22,930 nucleotides of DNA from JACAEY01 sp049700155 (GTDB taxonomy: Bacteria; Nitrospirota; Thermodesulfovibrionia; Thermodesulfovibrionales; SM23-35). The stretch spans positions 1 through 22,930 of the forward strand of contig JBNAVX010000037.1 in NCBI GenBank assembly GCA_049700155.1, written 5' to 3'. The translations under genes were made by a program, and so were the position numbers. Position 1 is the stretch's first letter, and each line of letters begins with the position of its first letter. The notes beneath the pieces were generated by a model, which was not told the origin of the DNA, did no database searches, and worked only from the letters and a program-made list of their open reading frames with translations. Below are positions 1 to 8,065 of this stretch, in pieces.

Positions 1-41
1 ATGGGGGAAAGAAGGTCCCGTGGAGGGGTATTTGGGTCCTT

Positions 42-85
42 TATATTTACCCTGCCCTTCCCAAAAGGGGATGGGGGTAAATATA
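42..85. terminator. Long stem-loop downstream of argF, possible bidirectional terminator
   Basis: An 11-bp perfect outer arm (42-52 against 75-85, core ATTTACCC/GGGTAAAT) encloses a second C-rich/G-rich stem (55-62 against 67-74, one mismatch and one G-U pair) closed by an AAAA loop. It lies about 70 nt beyond the argF stop. Both flanks are AT-rich, but only the plus-strand side runs into T-rich sequence, so it may equally serve a gene left of the window or be a mobile hairpin repeat. The structure is seen; the role is inferred. Confidence 0.5.
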
Positions 86-154
86 TTTTAAATTATTTTG
101 AAAATAAAATCTATATATATTTAAAATCCTGAAATAATAAAGAGTTGGAATTGA

Positions 155-1063
155 TTAGGATGAGAGTAAAAATTCCAGTAAAGCCTTCTGGGTATGAAGT
201 CTATTTTCAGCCTGGTCAAATACTATACTTTGAGGGCTATCTATTACATCATCAGTAATCTCTTCACCCCTATGTGCTGGAAGACAGTGGAGAACGATCG
301 CATCCTTTTTTGCAAGAGAAAGTATCTCTCTATTCAATTGATAACCTTTGAACTTTTTCCTTCTTTGCCTTTCTTCTTTTTCCTGTCCCATACTGACCCA
401 GACATCTGTATAAAGCACATCCGCTCCAATAACAGCATCTTTTGGATTCCTTATTATCTTAATCTCACTCTTTGATAAAGCCTTTTGTTCTCTTAATACA
501 TCTTCATCTGGTTCAAAGCCTTCAGGACATGAGATATAAAGATTTATATCCATCAAAGAGGCAGCTTCTATCAAAGAGTTAGCAACATTATTCCCATCAC
601 CGATATAGGTGAGTTTTATTCCACTAAGCGTGCCTTTCTTTTCAATTATGGTCATCATATCTGCAAGTGTCTGGCATGGATGATGTAAATCACTCAAACC
701 ATTTATTACAGGGATAGAAGAATTTGAGGCAAAATCTACAAGTGACTTATGGCTGAATGTCCTTATAATAATAGCGTCAAGGTATCTTGAAAGAGTTTTT
801 GCGGTATCCTGTATGGTCTCTCCCCTACCGAGCTGCATTTCATTTGGATTGAGATAGATAGAATTACCCCCAAGCTGATAGATGCCTACCTCAAAAGAGA
901 CCCTCGTCCTTGTTGATGCCTTCTCAAAAATGAGCCCGATACTTTTTCCAATCAACGGACATTTGTTTACATCTCTGCCTGATTTCAGTTCTGTCGCCCT
1001 TTTAAGAAGATTTTCTATTTCTTGAGATGTAAGGTCCCTAAGCCTTAGAAAGTCTCTTTTCAT
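155..1063 (-). CDS. argF: Ornithine carbamoyltransferase
   Basis: This cytosolic enzyme transfers the carbamoyl group from carbamoyl phosphate to ornithine to give citrulline in arginine synthesis. At 302 aa it has the usual length. The carbamoyl-phosphate loop STRTR is at residues 50-54 and HPCQ at 128-131. The ornithine-binding DVWVSMG is at 220-226 and the catalytic HCLPAHRG at 259-266. HCLP and SMG separate it from aspartate carbamoyltransferase. Its ATG overlaps the argD stop as ATGA (1060-1063), so the two are almost certainly translationally coupled. An anabolic role is favoured because argD is upstream and no arcA or arcC is seen. No ARG-box operator was recognised. Confidence 0.97.
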   Translation of the reverse strand: MKRDFLRLRDLTSQEIENLLKRATELKSGRDVNKCPLIGKSIGLIFEKASTRTRVSFEVGIYQLGGNSIYLNPNEMQLGRGETIQDTAKTLSRYLDAIIIRTFSHKSLVDFASNSSIPVINGLSDLHHPCQTLADMMTIIEKKGTLSGIKLTYIGDGNNVANSLIEAASLMDINLYISCPEGFEPDEDVLREQKALSKSEIKIIRNPKDAVIGADVLYTDVWVSMGQEKEERQRRKKFKGYQLNREILSLAKKDAIVLHCLPAHRGEEITDDVIDSPQSIVFDQAENRLHTQKALLEFLLSS

Positions 1064-2262
1064 CTGTTTAATCTCCCAAAAACTTTTTCAAGGACATTGA
1101 TTAGGTAATCTATATCTTTTTTCTGAACTATCAATGGTGGTATAAATCTCAAGACATTCCCTGCCGTACAATTGGTAAGTACCCCCATTTCAAGGCATGC
1201 ATTTACAACAGGCTCACACTCTATTTTAAGTTCCATGCCAATAAGAAGTCCGATACCTCTTATATCAGTAATGATAGAAGGGAATTTCTCTTTGAGATAA
1301 CTGAGTCTCTCCATCATATAAACACCCATCCTGTTACATTGATCCAGAATAAAGCCATCTTCAAGAAGTGTCTCTATGGTTGCAACTCCTGCAGCACATA
1401 CAAGGGGATTGCCGCCAAAAGTAGATGCATGGTTACCTGGCTGAAATGCTGATGCTACTTTATCAGTTGAAAGCATTGCACCAATTGGTGTTCCACCACC
1501 AAGTCCTTTTGCTATAGTCATAATATCAGGTGTAATTCCGAAATGCTCATATGCAAAAAATTTACCAGTTCTGCCCATCCCGGTCTGGACTTCATCGAGT
1601 ATTAAAAGAAGATTGGTTTCATCACATATTTTTCTTACCTCTTTTAGATAATCAGGATCGGGAATCCTAACACCTCCTTCACCCTGTATAGGCTCAAGCA
1701 TTATTGCACATGTCTTATCTGAAATAGATTTCAGAATCGCATCAATATTATTAAACGGGACATACTTGAAACCCGGCACCAATGGTTCAAACCCCTTCTG
1801 AAACTTTTCCTGCCCTGTTGCAGTAAGTGCTGCAAGTGTTCTACCATGGAAAGAATTTTCTGCAGTGATTATCTCAAATCGATCTGAACCGATATTCTCT
1901 TTTGCATATTTCCTTGCAAGTTTTATTGCTGCTTCATTAGCTTCAGCACCTGAATTACAGAAAAATACCTTATCTGCAAATGTATGCTGAACAAGAAGTT
2001 TTGCGAGTCTTATCTGAGGTACTATATGATAATAATTAGATACATGGAGAAGTCTCTGAGCCTGTTTCTGTATTGCTATAACCACCCTTGGATGACAGTG
2101 TCCAAGGATATTAACTGCAACTCCACTTACAAAATCGAGGTATTCTCTGCCGTCAGTACCCCATACCTTCATTCCCCTTCCTTTTCTAAGGACTATAGGG
2201 AACCTCTTATAGGTATTCATTATATAAAGATTTGATTCATCAATAAATTTTTTTGTTTCCAT
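1060..2262 (-). CDS. argD: Acetylornithine aminotransferase
   Basis: This PLP-dependent class III aminotransferase converts N-acetylglutamate semialdehyde to N-acetylornithine. Many homologues also act on succinyl-diaminopimelate in lysine synthesis. The protein has 400 aa. The phosphate-binding NSGAEANE is at residues 103-110 and DEVQTGMGRTG at 223-233. The Schiff-base lysine is K252 in the AKGLGGG context, and FGGNPL follows further on. The start is the first ATG; M15 is a possible alternative, and neither has a strong Shine-Dalgarno sequence. It sits 47 nt after the uncharacterised gene and is coupled to argF. GABA or ornithine aminotransferase is the family alternative, but linkage to argF favours ArgD. 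Confidence 0.95.
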   Translation of the reverse strand: METKKFIDESNLYIMNTYKRFPIVLRKGRGMKVWGTDGREYLDFVSGVAVNILGHCHPRVVIAIQKQAQRLLHVSNYYHIVPQIRLAKLLVQHTFADKVFFCNSGAEANEAAIKLARKYAKENIGSDRFEIITAENSFHGRTLAALTATGQEKFQKGFEPLVPGFKYVPFNNIDAILKSISDKTCAIMLEPIQGEGGVRIPDPDYLKEVRKICDETNLLLILDEVQTGMGRTGKFFAYEHFGITPDIMTIAKGLGGGTPIGAMLSTDKVASAFQPGNHASTFGGNPLVCAAGVATIETLLEDGFILDQCNRMGVYMMERLSYLKEKFPSIITDIRGIGLLIGMELKIECEPVVNACLEMGVLTNCTAGNVLRFIPPLIVQKKDIDYLINVLEKVFGRLNR

Positions 2263-2309
2263 CTGGTGATAATAACGAAATATATCAGAAAAATCAAAAA
2301 GAAAAAATT

Positions 2310-2888
2310 CTAATCTGTTCCCCTTATTATCCCTTTTGCCTTGAGGAACTCCTTATTTTTTACAGATTCAAGATAAATCCTGACAAGGTCAAGTATATTT
2401 ACATAAAGCAGGAAATTTGAAGAGAGTTCAGAGAATAATTCTCTATTAGTGAACTCTGATGCAATCTGGTAAGACCTGCTACCCTGTATTATATAGTGTT
2501 CAGAAAGACTTGCGCCTGGAATAATTAAATTCCCAAGTATGAACTCTTTACCCTTTCTTCTTGAAAGAGATTCAGGGAATAAACCGAGCATAAAAAGCGT
2601 ATAATCCCCTATGTGTTTATGAACCTGAAATTCCCTTGAAAAACTTTTTGCATTGAAAAGGACATCACCTTCAGATAGCATATCAGCTATGTCTTCAAGA
2701 CTCTTACCTGTCGCATCCCTGATTTTATAAAGGTTATCAATATGAATAAATTCGCATAATATTTGATCTTCAATATAATCAATGACATCAGTCTTGTCTG
2801 AAGGATTATAACTTAATCCAAAATTTAGAGCCTTTCTAAAAAGCTTCCTGAGTGGATGTTCTGGATTGATAACCTGTCTTTTAAACAT
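2310..2888 (-). CDS. Uncharacterised conserved-type protein (192 aa)
   Basis: I cannot assign a function. The ATG at 2888 is used here; an in-frame TTG at 2897 would add three residues, and neither has a clear Shine-Dalgarno sequence. The product is soluble, with no signal peptide or membrane segment, and appears mostly helical. A stretch with VHKHIGDYTLFMLGLFPE near the middle, and the earlier IRDATGKSLEDIADML, recall from memory a family of about 190-aa bacterial proteins of unknown role. This is a recollection, not a search result. It lies between the Lon remnant (39-48 nt upstream, depending on start) and argD (47 nt downstream) on the same strand, so it probably shares their transcript. 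Confidence 0.75.
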   Translation of the reverse strand: MFKRQVINPEHPLRKLFRKALNFGLSYNPSDKTDVIDYIEDQILCEFIHIDNLYKIRDATGKSLEDIADMLSEGDVLFNAKSFSREFQVHKHIGDYTLFMLGLFPESLSRRKGKEFILGNLIIPGASLSEHYIIQGSRSYQIASEFTNRELFSELSSNFLLYVNILDLVRIYLESVKNKEFLKAKGIIRGTD

Positions 2889-2936
2889 TAGTTTCAATCT
2901 TTGAATATCTTTTATTATTCTCTATTTTACATTATT

Positions 2937-3425
2937 TTATGATTTACCTTCTATAGAAGGTCCATAATATTCCTTTGCACCTTCTGCTAATTCTCTGAGA
3001 CGTTTATCTACTAAATAATTTACTGTACCTTCCGGGTATCTACCATCAGGCATTTTTTCTCCAGCTGGAACACCGGTAAGGATTTCAATGCCTTCATCTA
3101 TATTCTTAACTGCATAAATGTGAAATCTTCCATCTTGTACTGCCTTGACTACATCTTCTCTGAGTACAAGGTTCCTTATGTTCTGGAATGGAATCACCAC
3201 TCCCTGTGTCCCGGTTAAACCCTTTGCCTTACATACATCAAAAAATCCTTCAATCTTCTGGTTAACACCGCCGATAGGTTGAATCTCTCCTTTCTGGTTT
3301 ACAGAACCTGTGACAGCAATATCCTGCCTTATAGGCAGACCTGAAAGGCTTGAAAGGATTGCGTAGAGCTCTGTAGAAGATTTATACTGAAATGTGTCAA
3401 GAAGGAAAACAATAAAGATTATTAT
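2937..3425 (-). pseudogene. 3' remnant of a Lon-family (AAA-Lon) protease gene
   Basis: From 3380 down to 2937 the frame encodes the C-terminal part of a Lon peptidase domain (S16 family): STELYAILSSLSGLPI, then GSVNQKGEIQPIGGVNQK with the catalytic lysine at codon 3257-3255, then TQGVVIPFQN and a terminal DKRLRELAEGAKEYYG. A complete protein of this type, with an N-terminal ATPase, would be near 800 aa. Homology stops at 3381. Upstream the frame reads unrelated hydrophobic residues and meets TAA at 3428-3426. The expected G-D-S-A of the catalytic serine loop is replaced by F-Q-Y-K, so the nucleophile is absent. The rest of the frame is intact, which suggests recent truncation. An internal ATG at 3200 would give only 87 aa without the lysine. 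Confidence 0.85.
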
Positions 3426-3520
3426 TTAAATTCTCTAAGGCAATGTTTCTATTTGTAGTGGATTTAGACAATCTGAGTCATGTGAATGTATTTTTGGTTT
3501 AAAATAAAAGCTATATCTCG

Positions 3521-3538
3521 TTTGGACACTTTGGACAC
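3521..3538. repeat. Two perfect tandem copies of a 9-bp unit (TTTGGACAC)
   Basis: The unit occurs twice head to tail, 38 nt before the start of the exported-protein gene and about 140 nt from the Lon truncation point. It could be a regulator binding site or debris from the rearrangement that cut the Lon gene. The rest of 3429-3576 is AT-rich with nothing recognisable. Confidence 0.5.
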
Positions 3539-3576
3539 TATTGAGTTAAATTAATGGATCTGGCAGAAGTAACTAC

Positions 3577-4311
3577 ATGATCGGATACCTGATAAGCACA
3601 ACTTTATGTGTTATCTTATTATTTTTATCTCCTGGTAAAGCTCTGTCAGATATAGTTGTTTATGACATTGTTTCTCCAGCAGGCAAAGAAGTTATGCTCA
3701 ATGCCGAAGTTAAAGGAAGACTTTTCAAAAAAGGTGGTGAGGTAGTTGAATTCTCTGTCAATGGAAAGACCATTGGGAAAAGTCTGACAGGTGGAGATGG
3801 CTTTGCCTTTAAGCAGTTTATACCATTTAAATCAGGTAGATACCAAATTAGTGTAAGGACAGAAAAAGAAGAAGGAAAAGGATTACTTCTCTGTATTAGC
3901 AAAGGGTCTGGTATCGTCTTTGTTGATTTAGAAGGTAGCATTCTTGAGAGGTTTTCAAATAAACCAAGGAAAGGGAGCCAAGAGTCCATCAAGGAAATCA
4001 ACAGGAGGTTTCCTGTTGTCCTTCTAAAAACAGGTCCCCTGAATATAAATATTATAAAGGAATGGTTGAAGAAAAATGGATTTCCTAACTTACCACTGAT
4101 TCCATGGAAACAGGGTATTGTATTTACTGAGTTTGTTGAAAAGGGATTCAGAATTAAAGCAGTAATAGGAGGTACTGAAGTGATTAACTCTGCAAAAGAA
4201 TACAAACCTCTTGCCTTCAGCTTTGAGGAAGCAGAAGAAGCAGTAGAAGTAAAAGATTGGGAGGAGATAAAGAAGAGGTTGATTGACATAAATAAAAGCA
4301 AAGACAAATAA
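3577..4311 (+). CDS. Exported protein with Ig-like and degenerate HAD-like parts
   Basis: The first ~24 residues form a signal peptide (hydrophobic LCVILLFLSPGKALS, likely cut after ALS), so the protein is exported. Residues about 25-105 look like a beta-rich bacterial Ig-type domain (SPAGKEVMLNAEVKGRLF, then GRYQISVRTE). Residues about 112-240 look like a HAD-fold region similar to LNS2-type domains: VFVDLEGSI (114-122) at the place of HAD motif I (DxDGT), KTG near 151-153, and IGGTEVINSAKEY (198-210) near motif III. The second motif I aspartate is Glu119, so phosphatase activity is doubtful. The 244-aa frame ends flush against the next gene. No close Shine-Dalgarno sequence supports the ATG. 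The domain reading is from pattern only. Confidence 0.7.
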   Translation: MIGYLISTTLCVILLFLSPGKALSDIVVYDIVSPAGKEVMLNAEVKGRLFKKGGEVVEFSVNGKTIGKSLTGGDGFAFKQFIPFKSGRYQISVRTEKEEGKGLLLCISKGSGIVFVDLEGSILERFSNKPRKGSQESIKEINRRFPVVLLKTGPLNINIIKEWLKKNGFPNLPLIPWKQGIVFTEFVEKGFRIKAVIGGTEVINSAKEYKPLAFSFEEAEEAVEVKDWEEIKKRLIDINKSKDK

Positions 4312-4317
4312 TTGAGT

Positions 4318-5235
4318 ATGCACCAAAGATATAATTCCTTCGGTAACTACATGAAGAAAAAATTTGGCACTTCTGTCTATAAGGTCAGTGTTGATGCAGG
4401 TTTCTCATGTCCGAATAGGGATGGCACGATCAGCAGGACAGGATGTATTTACTGCAATAATGATAGTTTCAGACCTATCTCAAGTAAACCATACTTGTCT
4501 CTAAAAGAACAGATAAGAAATGGAATCATTCAGATAAAAAAAAAGTATAAGGCAGAGAAGTTCCTTGTATATTTTCAGCCGTATACTAATACATATGCAC
4601 CTGTTGATGTGCTGGAAAGACTTTATAATGAAGCCATCTCTGAACCTTCAATTATAGGACTTGCAATCGGAACAAGACCTGATTGTGTTGATTATGATAA
4701 GATTTCGCTCCTTAAAGAACTTGCAAAAAGTTATTTCATTCTCATTGAGTATGGAATGCAGTCTATGTATGATAAGACTCTTGAATTCATAAATCGTGGA
4801 CACGACTACAATACTTTTCTCAATGCTATCGAAATGACAAAGGGCAAAGGTATATATATAGGTTCACATATTATTGTTGGTTTCCCTACAGAGTCAAAAG
4901 AAGAGATGCTTTCAATTGCTGATGAAGTCTCCCGAATCGGGATTGATTTTTTGAAGATACACCACCTTCAGGTGATAAAAGATACCCCATTAGAGTTTAT
5001 ATATAGAGAAAAACCTTTCCATATTTTTGGATATGATGAATATATTGATTTTATCACTGATTTTATAGGGAGACTTTCTCCAAAGATAGTAATCCAGAGG
5101 CTCTTCGCTACTGCGCCTGATAGACTGCTTATAGCTCCTAAATGGGGGAAAAGAAGAAATGAGATTTTAAGGGATATAGAAAAGAGACTTGAATATAAAG
5201 ACATCTATCAGGGCAAATATTTAAGAGTTTCATAA
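4318..5235 (+). CDS. Radical SAM protein, YhcC/TIGR01212 type
   Basis: This cytosolic [4Fe-4S] radical SAM protein belongs to the family named after E. coli YhcC, whose substrate I do not know. The family signature is plain: GFSCPNRDGTISRTGCIYC puts the cluster cysteines at 31, 43 and 46 with the long 11-residue gap typical of this group. IGTRPDC, EYGMQS, the HIIVGFPTE strand and the C-terminal RLFATAPDRLLIAPKWG follow. With the ATG at 4318 it has 305 aa. A TTG at 4312, touching the preceding stop, would add two residues. Only six bases separate it from the exported-protein gene, so the two are co-transcribed and probably translationally coupled. Confidence 0.9.
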   Translation: MHQRYNSFGNYMKKKFGTSVYKVSVDAGFSCPNRDGTISRTGCIYCNNDSFRPISSKPYLSLKEQIRNGIIQIKKKYKAEKFLVYFQPYTNTYAPVDVLERLYNEAISEPSIIGLAIGTRPDCVDYDKISLLKELAKSYFILIEYGMQSMYDKTLEFINRGHDYNTFLNAIEMTKGKGIYIGSHIIVGFPTESKEEMLSIADEVSRIGIDFLKIHHLQVIKDTPLEFIYREKPFHIFGYDEYIDFITDFIGRLSPKIVIQRLFATAPDRLLIAPKWGKRRNEILRDIEKRLEYKDIYQGKYLRVS

Positions 5236-5251
5236 TCTTTTTAAAGATCAA

Positions 5252-5282
5252 TTTACGATTTCATTATTGTAAATGTTATAAT
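5252..5282 (+). promoter_or_regulatory. Predicted sigma70-type promoter of tRNA-Arg
   Basis: A perfect TATAAT is at 5277-5282, with TTTACG (4/6) at 5252-5257 and a 19-bp spacer. Transcription would start about 10 nt before the tRNA. A short inverted repeat (ATTTAC 5251-5256, GTAAAT 5269-5274) overlaps the spacer and may be chance. Confidence 0.6.
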
Positions 5283-5298
5283 TCCTTGTCATCACTAC

Positions 5299-5372
5299 GC
5301 CCCCTTAGCTCAGAAGGATAGAGCACAGGTTTCCTAAACCTGGTGTCGCAGGTTCGACTCCTGCAGGGGGCA
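5299..5372 (+). tRNA. tRNA-Arg (anticodon CCU)
   Basis: A full cloverleaf can be drawn. The 7-bp acceptor stem is GCCCCCT/AGGGGGC, the D arm GCTC/GAGC and the anticodon stem CAGGT/ACCTG around TTCCTAA, giving anticodon CCT. The T arm is GCAGG/CCTGC around TTCGACT, and the discriminator is A. CCA is not encoded, so it must be added after transcription. It reads AGG codons. The gene stands alone between the radical SAM gene and the 3' end of zapA. Confidence 0.97.
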
Positions 5373-5399
5373 TTGATTCAGAAAAAATTTTAAAAGAAA

Positions 5400-5666
5400 T
5401 CAATCAAATAATGCGGTAAGTTTATTTGTTTTATCTTCAATAAATTGTGCGAGCTTTTCCTGATCATTCTTTGTCCTGAAAAGCTCATCTGCTATATTTA
5501 AAGCAGCAAGAATTGATGCTTTAACAGGGGTTATATTTGGTATTGTTTTATAGACTTCCTTTAATTTTTCATCAACATAGGTGGCAAGCTGTCTTATATA
5601 TTCTTCCGGGGCATCACCTCTTATAGTATATCTTTGCCCAAGAATATAGACTTCCACACTTCCCAT
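5400..5666 (-). CDS. zapA: Cell division protein ZapA
   Basis: ZapA binds FtsZ and bundles its protofilaments at the division ring. The 88-aa product has the family layout. An N-terminal beta head carries VEVYILGQRYTIRGDAPEEY, then YVDEKLKEV, and ASILAALNIADELF leads into a C-terminal helix for the coiled-coil dimer or tetramer. The gene follows the ZapB-like gene with only two bases between stop and ATG. That pairing supports both assignments and implies coupled translation. Confidence 0.92.
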   Translation of the reverse strand: MGSVEVYILGQRYTIRGDAPEEYIRQLATYVDEKLKEVYKTIPNITPVKASILAALNIADELFRTKNDQEKLAQFIEDKTNKLTALFD

Positions 5667-5668
5667 AG

Positions 5669-5971
5669 TTATTCTTTTTCTGATTCAATCAGATCAAGCT
5701 CAGAAAGGAGTTCTTCAATCTGGCTTTTAACCATACTCTTTTCTGCTCTCAAATGTTCTATCTCCTGATTTCTCTCATCAAGAAGTTCTTCAAGCTCTCT
5801 TACCTTGCGCTGTAAGAGTAACTTTTCATCCTTAAGAGATTTGACCTTTTCAATTGCTGCGGAAATCTTATCCTCAAGATTTTTGAGCCTTTCCAAGGGT
5901 ATGCCCTCCTTTCTCTTTTTTGATTTTTCAATAGACTGCTCATCATCAAAGAGGGTTTTATCTGAAACCAT
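5669..5971 (-). CDS. zapB: ZapB-like coiled-coil cell division protein
   Basis: The 100-aa product is almost entirely heptad-like coiled coil from about residue 25 (LERLKNLEDKISAAIEKVKSL) to the end, with a charged flexible N-terminus. ZapB in E. coli is an 81-aa coiled coil that connects ZapA to MatP. Coiled coils align poorly by sequence, so the call rests on length, composition and its position directly 5' of zapA. A general coiled-coil partner of ZapA is the alternative. The ATG lies 34 nt after slt with no good Shine-Dalgarno sequence. Confidence 0.75.
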   Translation of the reverse strand: MVSDKTLFDDEQSIEKSKKRKEGIPLERLKNLEDKISAAIEKVKSLKDEKLLLQRKVRELEELLDERNQEIEHLRAEKSMVKSQIEELLSELDLIESEKE

Positions 5972-6005
5972 AGTGTATTAAGATACCAAAGTTTTATATG
6001 AAAGT

Positions 6006-7985
6006 CTATAGATTTTGATTAGAAACTTTCACTAAATCTTTCTTCATTAAATGCCTTTTATATCCAAAATACATTGTTGTCATGACTTTTTTGACATAGT
6101 TTCTCGTCTCATAGAAAGGAATATCTTCTATAAATTCATCAAAAGATTTATAATTTCCTTTTTGAAACCACTTTCTAACCCTCTCTTCTCCTGCATTATA
6201 TGCAGCTATGACATAAGCATTATCACCGAATTCTTTTTTTAGAATACTCAAATAGTACGTACCGAGTGAAATGTTGTTTTTTACATCATATATCTGTGAT
6301 AAATCCTTAATTCCCAGCTGAAGGTTTTTACCAAGCCAGAACGCAGTCTGTGGTATAAGTTGCATCAGTCCTAATGCTCCTGCTACTGACTTAGCTTCAG
6401 GATTAAACATACTTTCTTCTCTGATTATAGAGATTACAAGAAAGGGATCAATGTCATATCTCTGGCTGATATGATTAACCAGATCCCAGTAGGCAAGAGG
6501 ATAAAAGATATGATGCAGGATATCATTATATGGAATCTTTTTAGATAGATTAACGATATACTTATATTCTCCAAGGGTCTGGAATTTAGAGCCAAGATAC
6601 AAGATGTCTTCTAAGGAGTTTATCTTTTTTGAAATATAGATCAGCTCTGATAGAGCTTCTTTTGACAAACCTAACTCAAGGAGAGCCTCTATACGTTCAA
6701 ATTTTTTTAATCCAATAGTATTTTCTGACAAGTTTGTGGTTTCAGAAAATCTATAGTCAACTTTTATCTCTTTAGTATTTGTTTGTTCTTGCGGTTTTTC
6801 GGTCTTTAGATAAGACAGGACACTATAGTAATCAGTATCTTTTTTCTTAAGTTTCAGGTAAATATCTGATGCATCTTTTCCTGTGTTTTCGATACTCCTT
6901 GCCTTCCAGTAAAGATATCTGCTATCTCCATAATCCTCATAGAGTTTAGTGAATATCTCTGCTGATTTTTCATAATCACCTTTAATAAAGTGAGTCCATC
7001 CAATCCCCCACATAGCATCTTCTGCTACTGATGGATATCTTTCCAGAACTTCATGATAAATCTTGAGGGATTCTTCAACCTCTCCATCCCTTCTTTTGTC
7101 TGAAGCAATAGCAATAAGTATTGTTCCAGCTCTTTCATCACCAGATTTTATGAGTTCTTCAAGAGCAAGGGGCAATGCTTCTTTGTCTCCTGATCTAAAA
7201 ATTGATAATGTCTTCCAGAATTTCTCATTTACTTTTCCAAACAATTCTGCTGCCTCAGTATATCTTTTTTGTTTGAAAAGGCAGAGACCGAGAGTCTTCA
7301 ATATCTCATTTTTCAGCGACCCATCATCTTTTTCCAGTGCTGACTTGAGATCAGATTCAGCACTTTTGAAATCCCTAAGTTCCATAAGATTTGAAGCTCT
7401 TTTAATCAGGTCCTGCACACTGATATCATCAGTAGAAAGTTCATTGTAAGCCAACCCTGAAAAAGAATTGCCACTTATGAAAATCTCCTTAAAAAGTAAT
7501 TTAGCAGGACCCAGTTTATCATTTTTCTTGAGCCACCTCGCAAATGCATATTTAATCTCTGTATCTGCTGGATATTCCTTAAGAAAAGATTCAAACATCT
7601 GCTGAACATCTTCTCCAGAAACTTTTTCAGCCTCTTCAATCTCTTTTATTCTTGCCTTTTTTCTGATAGGAGAATCAGGATATCTTTCAAGCAGCTTTCG
7701 GATTGTCTTTAGAGATTCAGCATAATTCCCTGTTTCATGATATGCCTGAGATAGCCATAAGAGGGCATAATCTCCAAGAACAGGGAATTCCTTCTCTGCT
7801 TCAGAAAGGTTTTTAATAGCACTTTCATATCTTTTTTCATTCAGTTCTTCTTTACCTTTTTTTAGGAGTGCCTTTCCATCTATCCATTCACAATAAGCAA
7901 CTGAACAATGGAGTATGAATATCAAGATGCACAGAAAGTGCAGTATCATAAAAAATATATTAGACAAAATCGGTTTTTTAGGCAA
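6006..7985 (-). CDS. slt: Soluble lytic murein transglycosylase (Slt70-like)
   Basis: This periplasmic enzyme cleaves the MurNAc-GlcNAc bond of peptidoglycan, forming 1,6-anhydro-MurNAc. It has 659 aa. A signal peptide is evident (basic MPKK, then a long hydrophobic run ending near HCSVAYC). A long helical superhelix of TPR-like repeats covers about 45-480 (YPDSPIRKKARIKEIEEAEK, FIKGDYEKSAEIFTKLYEDY). The C-terminal SLT domain is at about 505-645: REES with catalytic Glu523, GLMQLIPQTA, and AAYNAGEERVRKW. The start is a TTG at 7985; an ATG at 7949 would remove part of the basic n-region, so the TTG is preferred. It heads a slt-zapB-zapA run, linking wall cleavage with division, and is divergent from fmdB. 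Confidence 0.93.
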   Translation of the reverse strand: MPKKPILSNIFFMILHFLCILIFILHCSVAYCEWIDGKALLKKGKEELNEKRYESAIKNLSEAEKEFPVLGDYALLWLSQAYHETGNYAESLKTIRKLLERYPDSPIRKKARIKEIEEAEKVSGEDVQQMFESFLKEYPADTEIKYAFARWLKKNDKLGPAKLLFKEIFISGNSFSGLAYNELSTDDISVQDLIKRASNLMELRDFKSAESDLKSALEKDDGSLKNEILKTLGLCLFKQKRYTEAAELFGKVNEKFWKTLSIFRSGDKEALPLALEELIKSGDERAGTILIAIASDKRRDGEVEESLKIYHEVLERYPSVAEDAMWGIGWTHFIKGDYEKSAEIFTKLYEDYGDSRYLYWKARSIENTGKDASDIYLKLKKKDTDYYSVLSYLKTEKPQEQTNTKEIKVDYRFSETTNLSENTIGLKKFERIEALLELGLSKEALSELIYISKKINSLEDILYLGSKFQTLGEYKYIVNLSKKIPYNDILHHIFYPLAYWDLVNHISQRYDIDPFLVISIIREESMFNPEAKSVAGALGLMQLIPQTAFWLGKNLQLGIKDLSQIYDVKNNISLGTYYLSILKKEFGDNAYVIAAYNAGEERVRKWFQKGNYKSFDEFIEDIPFYETRNYVKKVMTTMYFGYKRHLMKKDLVKVSNQNL

Positions 7986-8023
7986 TACATTCTCTTTCTC
8001 ATAATTAATTTTTAAACATTCTC

Positions 8024-8032
8024 TGGTATAAA
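8024..8032 (+). promoter_or_regulatory. Extended -10 promoter element upstream of the fmdB-like gene
   Basis: TGGTATAAA matches the extended -10 form (TGn followed by a -10 box, 5/6). No clear -35 is seen, as is usual for this class. It lies 33 nt before the ATG, in the divergent gap with slt. Confidence 0.5.
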
Positions 8033-8054
8033 ATATATCTGAAAGTATTTTTGC

Positions 8055-8060
8055 AGGAGG
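8055..8060 (+). promoter_or_regulatory. Shine-Dalgarno site deciding the fmdB start
   Basis: A perfect AGGAGG lies five bases before the ATG at 8066. This rules out an upstream in-frame TTG at 8051, which precedes the site. Confidence 0.9.
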
Positions 8061-8065
8061 TAATC

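Noticed and set aside
3660..4307. A 215-codon minus-strand frame opposite the exported HAD-like gene
   Set aside because: It is the mirror of a gene with a clear signal peptide and domain pattern; the antisense protein is low-complexity, Ser/Pro/Phe-rich and family-less.
7063..7449. A 128-codon plus-strand frame opposite slt
   Set aside because: Serine-rich shadow of the TPR region of slt with no own start signals.
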